Numbered from the stretch's first letter, positions 44,082 to 57,800 are shown. The stretch: 64,000 bases of DNA from Quillaja saponaria (GCA_029379385.1 CM055612.1:17546001-17610000), one strand, 5' to 3'. A program made the numbers and translations. The notes: a model not told the origin generated them from the sequence alone.

Positions 44082-47000
44082 AATAATATAGTTAAATATG
44101 TTATAATTCAATATCTTAATATAACCTTAGTATACGTTTTAAAATTTTTAAGTATAATTTATTGTTATAAAGTAAATAAAAATTTTGATCAAGTAAATTA
44201 AAATGATTAAATAATTGTTACCGATATAGATATTAAGAATTAATTTTCACTACATTATTGGTTATTTTAAAACTTGAAATTAACTTGTGTAACTTTTATT
44301 GACGGGTGCAATAATATATATATACAATTATACACCATTACTATACAACTTTGACTTTGACCACGTTATCTTTTATTTTATTTTTTTTCTTTTCTTTCTT
44401 TCTCTTTTCCTTTTGGTCGACCATAGACTCCCTTACTTTTTATTTTATTTTCCCTGTTTCGTGATTCTTCTTGCTCTTTCTTCCCTTGCTTTTGCTTTCG
44501 TGATTTACTTTTCCAACCAAGCTCCATAGCTTCCTCTTGAGCAGCAGCCTTTTCCTTTCTTTTTCCTTGCTATCCACTATGCTGTCCAGCTTTTATTCTA
44601 GCATCAACACCCATGAGACAGTAGATGATTTCTTCTTATCATGTGGTAAGTCTAGTTCTGCCCTTTATACTCTGTTTTCCTTCCTTGTCAAGCCGTGAAT
44701 AGGTACTTCCATCTATAAGCTTCCTTGCCTAGTATGAGCTGCTGCTATAGGCATTTGGGTGTGGGATAATTTCAAGAATTATAAGAATTCTATATGTTAC
44801 TGTTTCGTAGATTATAGATTGTCTAAAGGGTTGTAATTTATTTGGGACAACTCACGGTGTATAACTATAGTCATAATAGCAAACCTCATGAATTCTGGCT
44901 GGTTTGGTGGTCATAGATTTTGTAGACTCAAGTCTTGGAAATCTTATAATCCTGGTCTTTGTGATACAAGATTTTCTTTTATACTCATAATTTTATTTTT
45001 TTTAGATTCACATGACTGTAGACTTGGTTTATGCTTTGGATGGACTCTTAGAAGTGTACATATATTCATTTTCATTCTTGGTTTCTATGGCCGAGACAAA
45101 TTGAAGTCCTTTTCTATATGCCTACTGCCTTACTGGATTGGTTAGCAATACATCATGCCGATGCACTTTTGGATCAGTAGATTCTTCTATTAAAAATTAG
45201 ACAAATAGAAGGAAATTGAGAGCATTTGTATGTCATTTGAGAACAAATATAGAATTTGAATATATGATTTAATTTCCGTGTCTTGTTTATATGAAAGAAA
45301 GAATATTAATTGGTTTATATCATCATTTTTTTTAAGTACCTCTAGGTACTTGTTTCAGATGACTAATGCTAGTTTTTATGCTAATGTTCCCTGTAATGGC
45401 TTAACATTCCAGCACTATCTTAAATTTTAAGATGACTTATGATTGAAATGCAAGTGTAAGGTTACTCATAATTAGGGCCACATTATTGATCGCCAAAGTT
45501 GCATATAAATTCTAAAATGAAATCTTAGTTATTATTAATTAATCAATCATGATAGATTAGATCAATAAATTCCATACATCAGTATTACAAGTGCAAAACA
45601 GATTAAAAAGAATTTTATAATTGCAAATAAGAGTTCTTAAAAAAAAATGTAGCTTAGGGTGTTGTGATAATATCTGTAAAATTTCGTAACTTGGTTCTTA
45701 GTATATTGTTAGTTAAAGCTGTTAGACTGTAGCTAGGTCATGTAGGATTTTTAGTGAATCTTATTCAATCTGGAATACTTCATCAGGCATTATGGATGAA
45801 ATTAGCTTAGGACCTCTGAATAAAAGTTGTTTCTAAAATCTTGAAACATTAGATTGGAGATTTTCGTAATTTAATTCACAAGTATGAGAATTCTATAAGT
45901 ATCGGAACTAAAGGTTAGCAACCAAAAATTTTACGAGTGCTCTGTTTTTGTTTATGTGAAAAATCGAGTAAGTTCAAGGTTAAGTTTAGAAAAAGTTTCT
46001 AAATAAGAATGCTAGCTAGCATCCTAAAGTTAATGTTTCAACATGGTTTTATTAAATTTGATTAAGTATGTAAGTAAAAATAAACATATAGTCCAAGGAG
46101 GTTGCGAAATGCCTAAAATGAGTAAAATTTAAATAATTAACTGTACTAATATACACATCCAAATAATACATTTGATATCTATCTGGAAAGATATACTTGT
46201 CTATTAATACATATAACAAACAAAATTGAATTTTCTTTTTTCCTAGAGACAGTTATGTTCAAATAACTATGGTAAGATCAAAGCAGCCAAAATCTTGCAT
46301 TGCATTTTATAGAATTTGATGCAATTGCAAAAAATAAACTGTATTAATATATAAATCTAAAAATTGCAAATGATATACCATTATAAAGCTACATGTGATA
46401 TACCATTATAAGGCTACATGTGTCTAGTATTTAATAAATTTTACAAAATTGGATTTGAAATTTCCTAGAAAAAGATATGACTGTTAGAGTGAACATTAGT
46501 CCAAAACCCCAAGTTTGGACAAATTCAACATTTCTAACTCACTAGTGTTTTCTATCTTTTCTAGTAGTTTCTTTCTACCCTATGAATTTTCAATACATCT
46601 AAAATGTCTTTTCATTATCAACCTTACCACATAAAGTATAATTCATATTACTTGGCATGTAATGGCTTAATAGAACACTTTCATAAAGAAACCTATATAA
46701 GTTTAGTAATTAAAAGATTATAACAATAATGTTTATGAACTAAGTATTATTAGGAAATATGAATTTCAGTTCCAGATTATAATGTGGACCTGGTGAGATA
46801 CGTGAAAGCAAGTGTAAATGACGAATGAAATTGGTTAAAGGTGAATGGTTAATTATTGCCTCTAGGGGCTAGATTATTATGTGTAATTGTTTGTGTATTA
46901 AATAAATATGCAAGTGCTATATTTTAGTGAGTTATTTGAATCATGCTTGTTTGAAATTGTTTATGGTTGATAAGGGTTAACAAATTGAAATTTTCTAAGA

Positions 47001-47700
47001 AATGATTTTTATTTCTAAAACTAAGATCCAGATGCACCTAAGATATTCTGATTTGAAATCCTGAGATATTCTGATTCTGATAAATGTTTTTAAAAATTTG
47101 AGTGATTCAGCCCTGGTGTGATAAACTATATATGGAGATTAATCTGTTGTGCTAGGCGCGTAAATGTCTGATAAATGGTGATACTATTGTGTGGGCCTGG
47201 ATTACTCGTTGACCCGTTGTTTGCTTTGTATGCTATAATCGCTCAGTATATGGCGTCCCCAAGCTTGTAACCTATCGAAAAAGTATGACAAGGTATTTTC
47301 CAAGATCTTAGACCTGAAGTCAAGTATGAAAGTTTGTAGTCACACTAGAACTGTGGGGTGTCTAATTTTATATGATGTAACAGTTTAGTTATTTGTCTTA
47401 TTTATGATGCGGATAGAGTAAAACTCTTTGTTATCTTTGTATTGTTGTGTGAAATCAGGAACACATGTGTTTGTATTTTAAGGTATGTTCCATATTACAG
47501 GGAACCTTAGCCAAATTTTTTAGTAAATTATTATTTGTTTAAGTAAACAAACTTTTACAGTGAACTTATGTTTTAAAAATGTTACTTTTTATTCTTTAGT
47601 TAGGTCAAGAGTAATGTTTGTTACTTTGTTTTGAAGTCAGGCTTACGGAGATTTGGTTATCCAATTCTCCAGCTAGTCATGCCTCTATGAGGGTGTGACA
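43982..47700 (+). mobile_element. Solo LTR of the chromovirus family, inserted in copia B
   Basis: It begins TGTTATAACCC and ends GAGGGTGTGACA (3,719 bp). Its 3' third (from about 46700) is close to the 3' third of the solo LTR at 20443-23449. Flanks are TCAAT and TGAAT (one mismatch). Copia RNase H text stops at 43981 and resumes at 47701. No gag-pol is inside. It is about 700 bp longer than the 20443 copy, so it may hold a small further insertion not resolved here. Confidence 0.75.
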
Positions 47701-47960
47701 TGAATCTTACTAAAATCTCACTTCACATTCTAGAACAAAGCATATTGAAGTAAGATGTCATTTTATTAGATAGCATGTTCGAAAATAGGATATTATTTTA
47801 AACTACGTTAGTTTTTGAAAATTAGGTTGTTGATATTTTTACAAAACTCCTTAGTGAAGAACAATTTTATAAAATTTGAAATAAACTTGGAATGTCTACT
47901 CCAATTTGCTAGTTTTGAATTGTTTGCATAATTGTTTATGTATAATTTGATGTGTGCATT
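47701..47960 (+). pseudogene. Copia RNase H C-terminus, element B
   Basis: Across frames the text reads SRTKHIEVRCHF at about 47732 and then remnants of the VADIFTKPL and KLGMSTPIC blocks (about 47835-47920), the end of a copia polyprotein. It is the last piece of element B to the right. Confidence 0.75.
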
Positions 47961-48270
47961 AATTGAGAATTTCTTGACAAATTCATTTTCAGCCAACTGT
48001 GCTCATATAACTGATGAAGATCAACTGAAATCGCTTAGCTAATGTGTTTCAACGAACCATATCAACTAACTTACATTATGTCATAACCTGGTATTGTAAC
48101 TGTTAGGAACATTTACTTGTAATAATGTTAAATTTGAGGTAACGTAAATATTTCAGTTATAAAGATAAATAAATATCGATGTGTGCGTTAAGGAGTAGTA
48201 GTAAATAGCATGAGTATAAAAAATTAAATCAATAAATAATGTGAATTGGAGTAAATAATATCATAAATTT

Positions 48271-49256
48271 TAACCAATTGTTATAACCTGATATATTTTA
48301 ACGTATATTCTAAAATTATTTATATGTATCTTATTGTAATTAGGTAAACTAAATTATTAAAAAAAAAACTAAATTGAAAAAGTAAGTATATATATATATA
48401 CTTATAAACTAAGGATTAATCTCCACTGCAAGTTTTAGAATCATGACTTTGACTTGCTAAACTATATTATTTTGTTTCTTTTCATATATATATATTTTTG
48501 TTTATATCCTTTCTCTTTCTTGTAACAGACTTAGCTTTTTACTTTCTTGTTTTTAGCTGTGTTTTGCACTTAATCCTCGTTTGTTTTGGCTCCCATAAAC
48601 ATCCTTGAAACCATGAAACAATCAGCAGCTTGTTCCTTAAAAGTTCTCCACCCTTGCCCTATTCTACCCTTGCTTTCACCTTGTACTTTCCTTTCCTCTA
48701 TTCTTGGTTGTTTGGCTGTTATGGAAGGGCTGGAAATCAGCCAAACTTTCCTCAGTTTTGGCAGCAACCAAGCTGCCCTCTTCTTTCACTTTTGTCCGTC
48801 CAGCAAGCTTGGGCAGCAGGGAGTTTGGTTGGCCTGTAAGAGCACGACAACAAGGCAGGAAACTTGCTGTGGCAGCTTCTCTTCTAGCCATCGTGAGCTG
48901 GATGTTGGCAGCAACTAAGCCACCTTTCCTCCTCTTTTGCGGCCACTCAATAAGAGTAGGTAATTGGAAGAGCAAATTTCTTTGGTTAGAGAGGCATGGC
49001 AGCAAGGGAAGGCTAAGTACAATAGCCTTCCTTTAACCCCTATGGGCCGTGACAGTGTCTTGACAATGGGCTTGTAGCTGCCTTGTTTTGCCACAGCTGA
49101 ATAAAAACTTGGCAACTAGAATTATGGTTGTCAGTATAGCAACTGAATATATGGGCTTTTTGCTACAAAGTCTAGCTGGGCCCTTTTTTTTTTATTCGGC
49201 CTCTATTTTAGTGATGGTATTTGGTAGCCTCTTCAGGTACAAACAACTCTTATTCT
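48271..49256 (+). mobile_element. 5' part of another chromovirus-family LTR
   Basis: It starts TTATAACCTGATATATTT and follows the same order of segments as the other LTR copies (an AT-rich start, TGACTTTGAC near 48450, a TA run, a C/T-rich part). It is cut at 49256 by Harbinger MITE copy 2. The overlapping ORFs on both strands at 48570-49115 are LTR sequence and have no known motif. Confidence 0.5.
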
Positions 49257-49259
49257 TTA

Positions 49260-50166
49260 TGACTTGTTTGGTACAAGAGAATGACTATTTTATTCTATGT
49301 CTAATTCTATGAAATAAATATTCTTTCGTTGGGTATGTTTTAGTCTCAGAATACTCATTTTATTCTAGTTATTTTATTCCATAAAAGTAGAAATTCTCAA
49401 ACCCACTTAAGGGTGGGATTGCTCATTCCTAGTTTTACAGAATTGGTTTTGTTCAATTAAATGACAAAAAAATCATTCTATCACATAAAATAAAAAGTTG
49501 AATAATAATAAAATAATATTATTATTCATAAATTAAAAAATATATTTATTATTTAATTTGGTCAAATGACAAAAATACTCTTCATATCACATTAAAAAAT
49601 AAAAAAAATAAAAATTTGTATATAAAAATAAAAATAAATCAATTTATTTTAGCAAATGAAAAAAATACCCTTTATATCATTGTAAATAATATAATTACAA
49701 ATAATTAATTAATGTTAAATAAATAAATTAGTTAAGTAATTTTAAACTAAAATATTAATATCAATAAATAATAAGAAATAAGAAATAATCAAATAAATAA
49801 AATTAATAATAAAATAAATTCAAGTAATAATAATAATAATAATAATAATAAATTATTAAAGTAAATTTTAAAAATTAATTAAAAAATTATAAAATATATA
49901 TTTAATAAATTATGTTAAATTTTTATTACTTTATCTACAAAGGAATATTTTTGTCATTTTAACATAATTTTGATATTATTTGATGTCTAAAAACTGCATA
50001 GAAAATTAATAAATAAAATGAAATGATTATTCTTCACTGGCGTTACCAAACAATAAATGGAATAAAATCATTTCATTCCATCTGCATTCCATTCATTCCA
50101 TTCCCATTCCCATTCCCTTTCCCATTCCAATTCCTCAAAAATCATTCCTAAGTACCAAACTAGCCC
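49260..50166. mobile_element. PIF/Harbinger-type MITE copy 2
   Basis: A 907-bp element with ends TGACTTGTTTGGTAC and GTACCAAACTAGCCC, flanked by TTA on both sides (49257-49259 and 50167-50169). Internal sequence (ATTTTATTCCATAAAAGTAG, CTTTATATCATTGTAAATAA) matches the right arm of copy 1 at 17607-18235. Near its right end is a run of ATTCC repeats. There is no transposase frame. A TAA microsatellite lies at about 49827-49851. Confidence 0.8.
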
Positions 50167-50423
50167 TTAGAGTACTGAAGACAAGGTGACAAGAAGAAAT
50201 AGACAAGAAAAGAAAGGAAAGGGAAGAGAGAGAAAGGAGAGGTGGTGATGGTCCAACAGCTGATCAGTAGTGGCAAGCCTATGTTACAGCCGATTTCTAT
50301 TTCAACATTCTTCTCAAATTTGTCCATTGAATCCCTAATTTCAAGTGATCCCAATTGGTTTTTATAATTTTAAAGGAATTTTTTTTACCATCAATTGAGA
50401 AGATTTTAATTGTCTTTGGTATT

Positions 50424-50463
<40 letters not shown>

Positions 50464-52256
50464 AAAAGCACTAAACTTATTGAAGGATTTATTATATACT
50501 TGCTATGACAATCAGAAATGGGATTGGTTTTAGTATTGTAAACACAAAGCCTCTTACTAGGCTACTACACAATTGTATCCACTCAAACCCTTCAATCCTA
50601 TCCGTCAACATTATTATCCCTGTGTAACAAACTTGCATAGCTTTAACTTAAACTTCTGTTGTTGTAAGCTCAAAACAAATGGATCACCTTCTTGACAATT
50701 AGATAAATCTCTCTTCTTCTTCTTCTTCTTCTTTTTTTTTTTTTGGTTGCATTGTCAAATACTTAAATTGATAAATCTCTGTCTTATTTACCAAATACTT
50801 AATAATTTCAATTTAAGGTATATATCTCAGTCAGTTTTTTTCTAACTATAGATTTGTTTTGTTCTTGAGTTCTTTGTTAAGGTTTTTTTTTTTTTTTAGG
50901 TCCTCTTCTCTTGGCTTGAATTGAAAGGTTTAAAATTTAGACTCTGATTCAAAATGAGGCTCTCCATTGGCCATGGTGATTGTCCATTCTGAAACGGTGA
51001 GACGTCGATGATTTCTTCGACTCATTCAAATCCAGCACTCTCTTTCTCTCTCTCTATCTATATATATATATAAGTTGAAAGGGTTAAAGGATTGTGAAGT
51101 TAAGCTAGCAGTGGTTTATTTCACTTTTTTATTTTGGACAAGGTTTATTTTATTTTTAAAAAATATCTCTAAGAAGTTGTATATTTGAAAATTGATTTCT
51201 AAATTTCAAGTATGAACTTTTAACTAAACAACTCCTATGAAGGAAAAAAAATGAAAAAATAAAAACTTATATTAACCTTTGTATTGGCATATAAACCATG
51301 ATTTGGTATATATTATGTAGCATTACACTATTAACTCAAATTTAATTTAAGAACTTTTTTTCATTAATAATCCTCATTTGTCATCTGTGTGTTTTCTCAT
51401 AAGCCAAAAAAATATATAATCAATTATTAAGAAGTATTAATATTTGATTCTAGTTGTTGATTTTTAAAGAGCTTAACTTTTAGAACCATGATGCTTTCTA
51501 AGCTTTCAGCTATTTTCATTGGTTGATCAACTAGTCATACAATATTCCATCTTTCACCATATAATTGGGTTATGATATTCATCCCCTACAACTAAGTCTT
51601 TTTTTCTTTTCTTTTTATGATTTCAATATTTTAAAAAATATATATTTTCTTTTTGCATTTTTTTTCTTAGACATCATATGTATTTAAGACTATTTATGAT
51701 GGAAAAGTTTTGTTGTAGCAATGTAATAAGAGTTTATTTGATAGGCTTTTCACTTAAATGTAGAAAATTGATAATTTGATCCTATCTTCTTGAGCTTCTA
51801 TTTTTATATTATACATTATTTCCAAGATCTGAGGACACAATTTTTTTTCTCTTAATTTGTTTTAGTTGCTTAGCCAATGGACTAAGATTCTATATGCTCA
51901 TACTACAAGATGTTTTTTGCTAAGATTATTTTCTACCCATTTTAGTGTGTTAACTTGCTTTGCATTATCTTATTTTCATTTGATTTCATTTCTCTAGTTT
52001 AGAGTCTAAATGCAATCCAAGGTTTTGTCTTCTATAAGAAAGACCTCATTATTATTTTGTTAGTTATTTGACTTATTAGTTTTCGTTTGCTTTGTTCTTT
52101 TCCTCAATTCTTTTACTTATATTACTAGTATCAAAGTTACTAGCAGAAAATAGTTAGATAGAAAGAATGAAAGTTGAAGATCATTATGCATTAGTAAATG
52201 TAGAAATAATGGAAGCATGAATTCATTTATAAAAAATAAATTTAGAGTATTGTCTC
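50167..52256. other. Repeat-rich stretch left of the CACTA transposase
   Basis: It contains a purine-rich tract (50195-50240), a long TA microsatellite (50428-50461), a TTC run (50711-50732), poly-T runs and a CT/TA run (51038-51072). Part may be further chromovirus LTR, and part the 5' portion of the CACTA element. No clear gene was found. The element's left end could not be fixed; TACTACAAGATG at 51901 is a weak candidate. Confidence 0.4.
50428..50461. repeat. TA microsatellite
   Basis: About 17 uninterrupted TA units. A similar run of about 14 units lies at 53278-53306. Confidence 0.9.
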
Positions 52257-53273
52257 ATGTATTTCTTGTTTTGTGGAAATCGAAAGGGTGGTGGCAGTGC
52301 AATTAAACATTTGGAAGGTTCAATTCCTTTTGAATTTCATCAGAAAAGGATTGTATGTTTTTCAATGTATGTATCCACTTGTTCATCACTTCACTATAGA
52401 CTTCTTATGTGTTTAATTAATGTGTTGCATTCACAGACATATGAAAAGGGAAAACCTACAACTCGGCTAGAACTTTTAGAGCGCACACATGTTAAGGAAA
52501 ACAATGATGCACAAATTAAAGAGTATATTAATGACAAGGCAAAAAGAGTAGTTGTAAGTTACTACACCATTTTCATAAATGATTTTATGTTTCAACTCTA
52601 CTAATGACTTGATGAACCACTAAATGAAAGCATGAAACATATGGTTCAATTTTAAGGGAAAAATTTGGTGATGACTATCTATACTTTGAAGCTGATTCAT
52701 GGGTGGCTGTGACTAGGGGCCCAAAAAAGGAGCGATTTTATGGGTTTGGGAATAGACAAGATCCTCACATCATTTTGGGAACTACATTTGTTGCCTCTTC
52801 CATCTTTTCCCCAGCCCCTTCTATGGATGAAGCACAATCAGAGGCATTTATGGGAACAACTACTTTCAAACGCCTTATGGGGTAGGCTTTGCTAACTATG
52901 TTGACAGAGTTAGGCCTTGCATCAAGTGCCTATCCCAATGTAAGTAAAACACCTCATATGAAAAATATAAGTATATATTATTTAGTTGGTGGAATATTGT
53001 TTAGAGTATTCTTTATCACATAACTATGTGTGTAATCTATAATCCACATGCGAAGTTGGTCCATATATATATATATATAGTAGAAGAGATAGATTTTATT
53101 TGTGGAAATGTTACTTAGTTTTGACTTAATTATGCCTGAATTTTGATGGTAATTGATTGATGAATTAAAAACTTTCAATTGAATTTTTCGATTGATATTT
53201 TTGCTTATCTTTGTATATATATATTTTTTTTTCCAAAATGGAAAGTTAGGGAAGTGTTTTATAAACATTTGTA

Positions 53274-53308
<35 letters not shown>

Positions 53309-54103
53309 CATTTAGCCTAAGATAAAAATTCCATGTGTTTAGATAATTGTTGAATTTATTGTATGATGCGTAAGGTGGATTGCCTTTTATTTGTCTACTC
53401 AGGTGATATGAACATCAGCTTATTAGTTTGCAAGGTAATTTAGAATTTCAATAAAGAGCACATTTTTTTTTAAACTACTTGATATTGAGACCTTAAATAG
53501 TTTTGGAAAGTCTAATGTTCATACAATGGAAGGAAGAAATGCAATTTATGCGATGATTGTTTGTATCAATCACTTCTTTTTTTCTATTCCAAGAAGAAGC
53601 TTTTAAATTTGATTACTTGCTTTTGCTTATGATTTTCTATTTATCATTCAAACTTGATATTTTGGTACACAAGTTTTGGACAGTGCTACTAATTAGAACC
53701 AATCTCCTCTAACAAGAATAACACATCTCACAAATGTAAAATTCTTATAGTTTCCTTGCCACTAAGTGTAATTGTGATATTAAAATAATCGTTTTGTAGC
53801 GATTGATTTGATGGTAAACCTTAATACTTTTCAAAACATTTATGATCATTTGAGGACTAGGCGTAGCATACATATTATAATGGAGGTTGTTGAAGCTTGA
53901 TTGTAGTTCTCTAACATTTGCTTCATATATTGTAGGACCATTCCAATGACAATCATGTTGACAGTTCCCATTACTATGACCATGTTTATGTCTATGAAAA
54001 TTTTTATGTTGATGATAACGCTGATGACAATGACAATGCTAATGTTGATGACAATGACAATGCTGATGCTAATGACAATGTCGATGACAATGCGCACTTC
54101 TAA
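52257..54103 (+). pseudogene. En/Spm-type transposase gene, 3' exons
   Basis: Recognisable exons: to 52352 (RKGGGSAIKHLEGSIPFEFH, donor GT at 52353); 52437-52553 (YEKGKPTTRLELLERTHVKE, donor GTAAGT); about 52653-52885 (FGDDYLYFEADSWVAVTRGP, then FYGFGNRQDPHIILGTTF); and a last exon 53936-54103. The second exon matches the Transposase_24 pattern of plant En/Spm proteins, in which a TH motif follows a Glu-Leu-rich helix. The last exon (55 codons) is an Asp/Asn-rich tail. Intermediate exons and the 5' end were not resolved, so this may be only part of a gene. Confidence 0.6.
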
Positions 54104-54439
54104 GTGATGGGTTCTCTCACCATGCTTAATTAGATTCACCCATTTTGTTGAAAATTTAGGAATTTTACATTTCCATTGACTTCTTTTGGTTAACAGTTTT
54201 TTCACAATTTGTTATTTTTACATTGTAACTAGCCTTTGAATTATCAATTTAGTTATTTTGTTGTGGGATGAAAAATATTATTTCTATTGGAATTAAAGAT
54301 ATTTTTGAAATCAATTATGAATATTGTGGTTTAATTTTCAATACATAATCTTTAACTATAATTTGTACCTAAATTAGCTACAAAATTTGGTGGCATAGAT
54401 TATTATTTTAAATATTTTTTTTTCTTCTTAGTACTTAGC

Positions 54440-54837
54440 TACGAACTTGCAACGGAAGAAATCATAGCCATAATTAGATAATAAATTCAAATTTTTGTAG
54501 CTAATTTAGCAACAGATAATAGTTAAAACATTTTGTAGCTTATTTAGCAACATATAAAAGTTATAAAAATTTTGTAGCAAATTTAGCTACATACTGAGGT
54601 GGTTAGCTACTGTTTTTTTTTTATTTTTAGCAGGTACATTATCAAGATTGAATTAATAGCTACCAAAATATGAGTTATAGCTACTGAACTTTTTGTAGCT
54701 AAATTTGCTACTGATTTTGGAATCTGTAGCAAATAAATTACCTACAAGAAATTTTTGTAGCTGATGTGTATTAGCTACTGATTTCAAGCTTTCAGCTACT
54801 GTTTTTCCCATAGTTGAAGACCAAGTTTCTTGTAGTG
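54440..54837 (+). repeat. CACTA subterminal repeat array and 3' terminus
   Basis: At least eight copies of TAGCTA/TAGCAA-type motifs, such as TTTGTAGCTAAATTTGCTAC and its inverted form, lie within 400 bp and end at the terminal GTAGTG. In En/Spm elements such repeats bind the element's own DNA-binding protein. Confidence 0.75.
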
Positions 54838-57800
54838 CTTCATCCGTAATAAGTTGTTTGTGAGTGGCAGCTGTTCTTGGAAGCTAAGGAACTATGGGCT
54901 GATTTTTAATTATTGATGTTTTCCTAGTTTTATGGCTCTAAATTGAAGGAATTCTTGTTGGGTATTGTGATGGTTGAAGTATTAAGTGAAATTGAATTAA
55001 GGATTAGGAACTATGAACAAGAAAAGTGGGGTTGAAGGATTGTTTGGAAGAGAAAATATTGAATATAGTTGTATTGATGTTGGTAGTGAATAAAACTTCT
55101 AATGAACTATAGGTAATTAGTTTTACTTAAAGTTTAATGTTGTTGGTATAGGTACTGTAGGAGTTGATGGAAATTGTGTTAACTCTTTTGGGGTATATAT
55201 ATAGAAACACACATACATATGAAGTGAAATTAATTATACCTCTAAGATGTTTGACAAAATGTCTAAGAGGAACTAGTTGTACTATAATGAATATAAAACT
55301 TGGTATATTCAAATTTATATGGTTAGGAATTATTTAAATTTGAATGGAAAGTCCAAGAACAAGAGTAAAGAACTAGTGATTAAGTGATTAGGAAAAAGGA
55401 ATCTTGAAACTTGGATGAATTAAAATTGAAATGTCATGACTCAAGCTCTTAATTGATTTTAAATAATTAATTTAACTTGAACTTAAAACTTGTAATGTGA
55501 GTAATAAGGAATTAAGAAATTAGAGTTAATTTCTTGGTATGTATATGTATAATATATACATACATGAAACAAAATTTAGGTTGTTCTCAAGGTATTTGTT
55601 CAAATACCTAAGAGGAGTTAGTTTTCAAGAAATTTATGAAAGTTGATATATAAGTTTTAGTAATTGGAGGATTATAGTTATGAAATTATAAACTAAGTAT
55701 TACTTGACAATATGTCTTTCAGCCCCAGAACATATTGTTGAGCCAATGACACACGTGAATTCGAGAAGGAGCGACGAGCAGGATCCGTATCACAGTAAGT
55801 GAGAAATGTTACCCTTTGGTTGTTAGATTAATGTATTTAAATGTTTCAATGTATTTGTATGAATATGTTCATATAGTGGTAAATAGGAATATGTAGTGCT
55901 ATAATTGAGTTAATTGAATTAAATACTATACGGTTGATCTTTGCATATTAATTGAATTATGATTGACATATGATCTTGTTTGTGTTTGATAAGGGCCAAT
56001 AAAATTGATTTTATCTGAAATAATTTTTACATACAAAATAGAATCCCGATGCACCTAAGATACATTTGCTTTGTTTATTTGATATGTGATTAAAATTGTT
56101 CGAGTAACTTAGCCTTGGGGATGGATATGTGAGAAGAATATATTGCCCCAGAAAGGGTATGTGTTTGGTGTGTGAGTGATGAGTCACTCTAATTGGCTCT
56201 TTGTGTGCTTTAATTAATTTGTTTGTATAGTGTATTACATGAATAGTGTTTGTTTAATTTTATGTTTTCTATATTTATGTACGTGTGAAATTTAATTGTT
56301 TTGAAATTCATGTTATTTTAAAAATATTTGACCTATGTATTCTATTCATGTATTGAATGATGCTAGTACCCTTTGGATACGTTTTTCACTTACCAAGTCT
56401 TTATGACTAACCTCTTGTTGTTCATATATTTTTGCCAATAGCATGAGGCAATGTATTACTTCAGAATCACATTCTTGAAGCCAAAGAATAGAAGTTTGTA
56501 GTCACATTAGGGCTCTAAGAGTTGGATTTTTTATTATGTAATAGTTTAGTTATTTGTGGTTGTGGTATAAGACGGAGCAGAGCTCCTTGTGTATATTGCT
56601 GTTGTTGGTAACTTCTCACACCCTCAAATAAAGTATAACTGGCCAGAAGAATGGAATAACCACACCTCTGTAACCCTGAATACTCAAGTACTATGCATCT
56701 CTGACTCTCAAACAAATTACAATTAAGACTCATAAAATGTTATTGAATTAAAATAAAATCATGACTCTGTTATTAAACATAAAATATTTACTGAAAAATC
56801 GGCAATGGTTCCCCGTAAAGTGGAACATGCCCATAATACATATAAATAACTTGTTTACAAGGTCAACAATAAACTATAGTATCAGAATATACAGATGAGC
56901 TCTGTTCCTAACAAAACATGAAATCACCATGGTTAATTCAATATATATAACAACAATGCATAACACCTAAAGTGATTGCAAGTGTCGTTCCTTAAGCCTC
57001 GAGTGTGCAATTCTGAGATGTATCTTACTGCAAAAGTGTCAGTAGGTAGCAAATCTTAATACGAAAAATTGTATTTTCCCGATACTAAAAAAACAACAAC
57101 AGAGGAATGAGTGAGTCACAAAGACTTAATGAGCAACTTACATGCCTTTAGGATACCAGCATCACATAGCACAAAATACACATAAATTACTAATTAACCT
57201 CATGGTTAAATTTAAATTCACATATCTCACAACATATATCAATCAAATTAGATATCCTGAGTTCACAATTTTTTTAGCAAAGCAATCAGAGCATATAAAT
57301 CAAACAAAGGGCCAACTGAGTAACTCAGCCTTGCATAACAGTATCATCCCATATTAGACATTTACGCACAAGCACAACAAATTAATCTCCATGCCTAATC
57401 CATCCCACCGGGATTGAGCACTCAAGTTTTAAAATACTTATTATAATCAGAATATCTCAAAATTTTAAATCAGAATATCCTAGGTTCACCTGAATTTCAA
57501 CTTTGAAGATAAAAAAATCATTTATTAAAAAATTTTCACTTTGTTGGCTCTTATTAATCACAACCAATATCAAATAACGAACATCAATTAATTGTTCAAA
57601 TTCACATAATTTATTTTACACAATTATCTGGCAACCAAAGTGTACGTGATTTACTCACAAAATTTAGGGGTAAGACTCGTTGTTCCGCTTAGCATTGTCA
57701 GAATATCCTCAACACCGTCCAAAGCTGAAAATCATCAATATATATATTATTCACAATAATCATTTTAAGATTAATTCTACGACATTTTAATTTACATAAA

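Larger units (their letters stand above)
32287..48070 (+). mobile_element. Ty1/copia retrotransposon, element B, decayed and repeatedly split
   Basis: Parts in order: left LTR (about 32287-33464), iMet primer site (33466), gag split by the chromovirus (about 33600-33718 and 40344-41065), a remnant of integrase (about 41078-41150), reverse transcriptase (about 41720-42650), RNase H in three pieces (42665-43151, 43941-43981, 47701-47960). Between gag and the integrase remnant most of protease and integrase is missing. Stops are frequent. The insertions inside are the chromovirus (33719-40338), a small DNA transposon (43152-43931) and a solo LTR (43982-47700). The right LTR was not found; only possible traces occur near 47990-48070. 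The ends are approximate. Confidence 0.75.
52257..54837 (+). mobile_element. CACTA (En/Spm) transposon, 3' part with transposase exons
   Basis: The right end is GTTTCTTGTAGTG (54825-54837), the reverse complement of the CACTACAAGAAA terminus of this superfamily. Before it, from about 54440, is a dense subterminal array of GTAGCTAATTTAGCAAC-like motifs in both directions, also diagnostic. Upstream are exons of a plant En/Spm-type transposase. The left terminus lies left of 52257 and was not found; the start given is that of the first recognised exon. Confidence 0.75.

Noticed and set aside
48570..49115. Several overlapping ORFs on both strands
   Set aside because: They occupy the same DNA in different frames in a C/T-rich part of a chromovirus LTR; no motif supports any of them.
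51897..51912. TACTACAAGATG as the left end of the CACTA element
   Set aside because: It differs from CACTACAAGAAA, has no subterminal repeats next to it, and its 3-base flank does not match the one at 54838-54840.
53846..54205. 119-codon minus-strand ORF with Ile/Val/Asp repeats
   Set aside because: It is the shadow of the imperfect GATGACAAT repeat that codes for the Asp/Asn-rich transposase tail on the plus strand.
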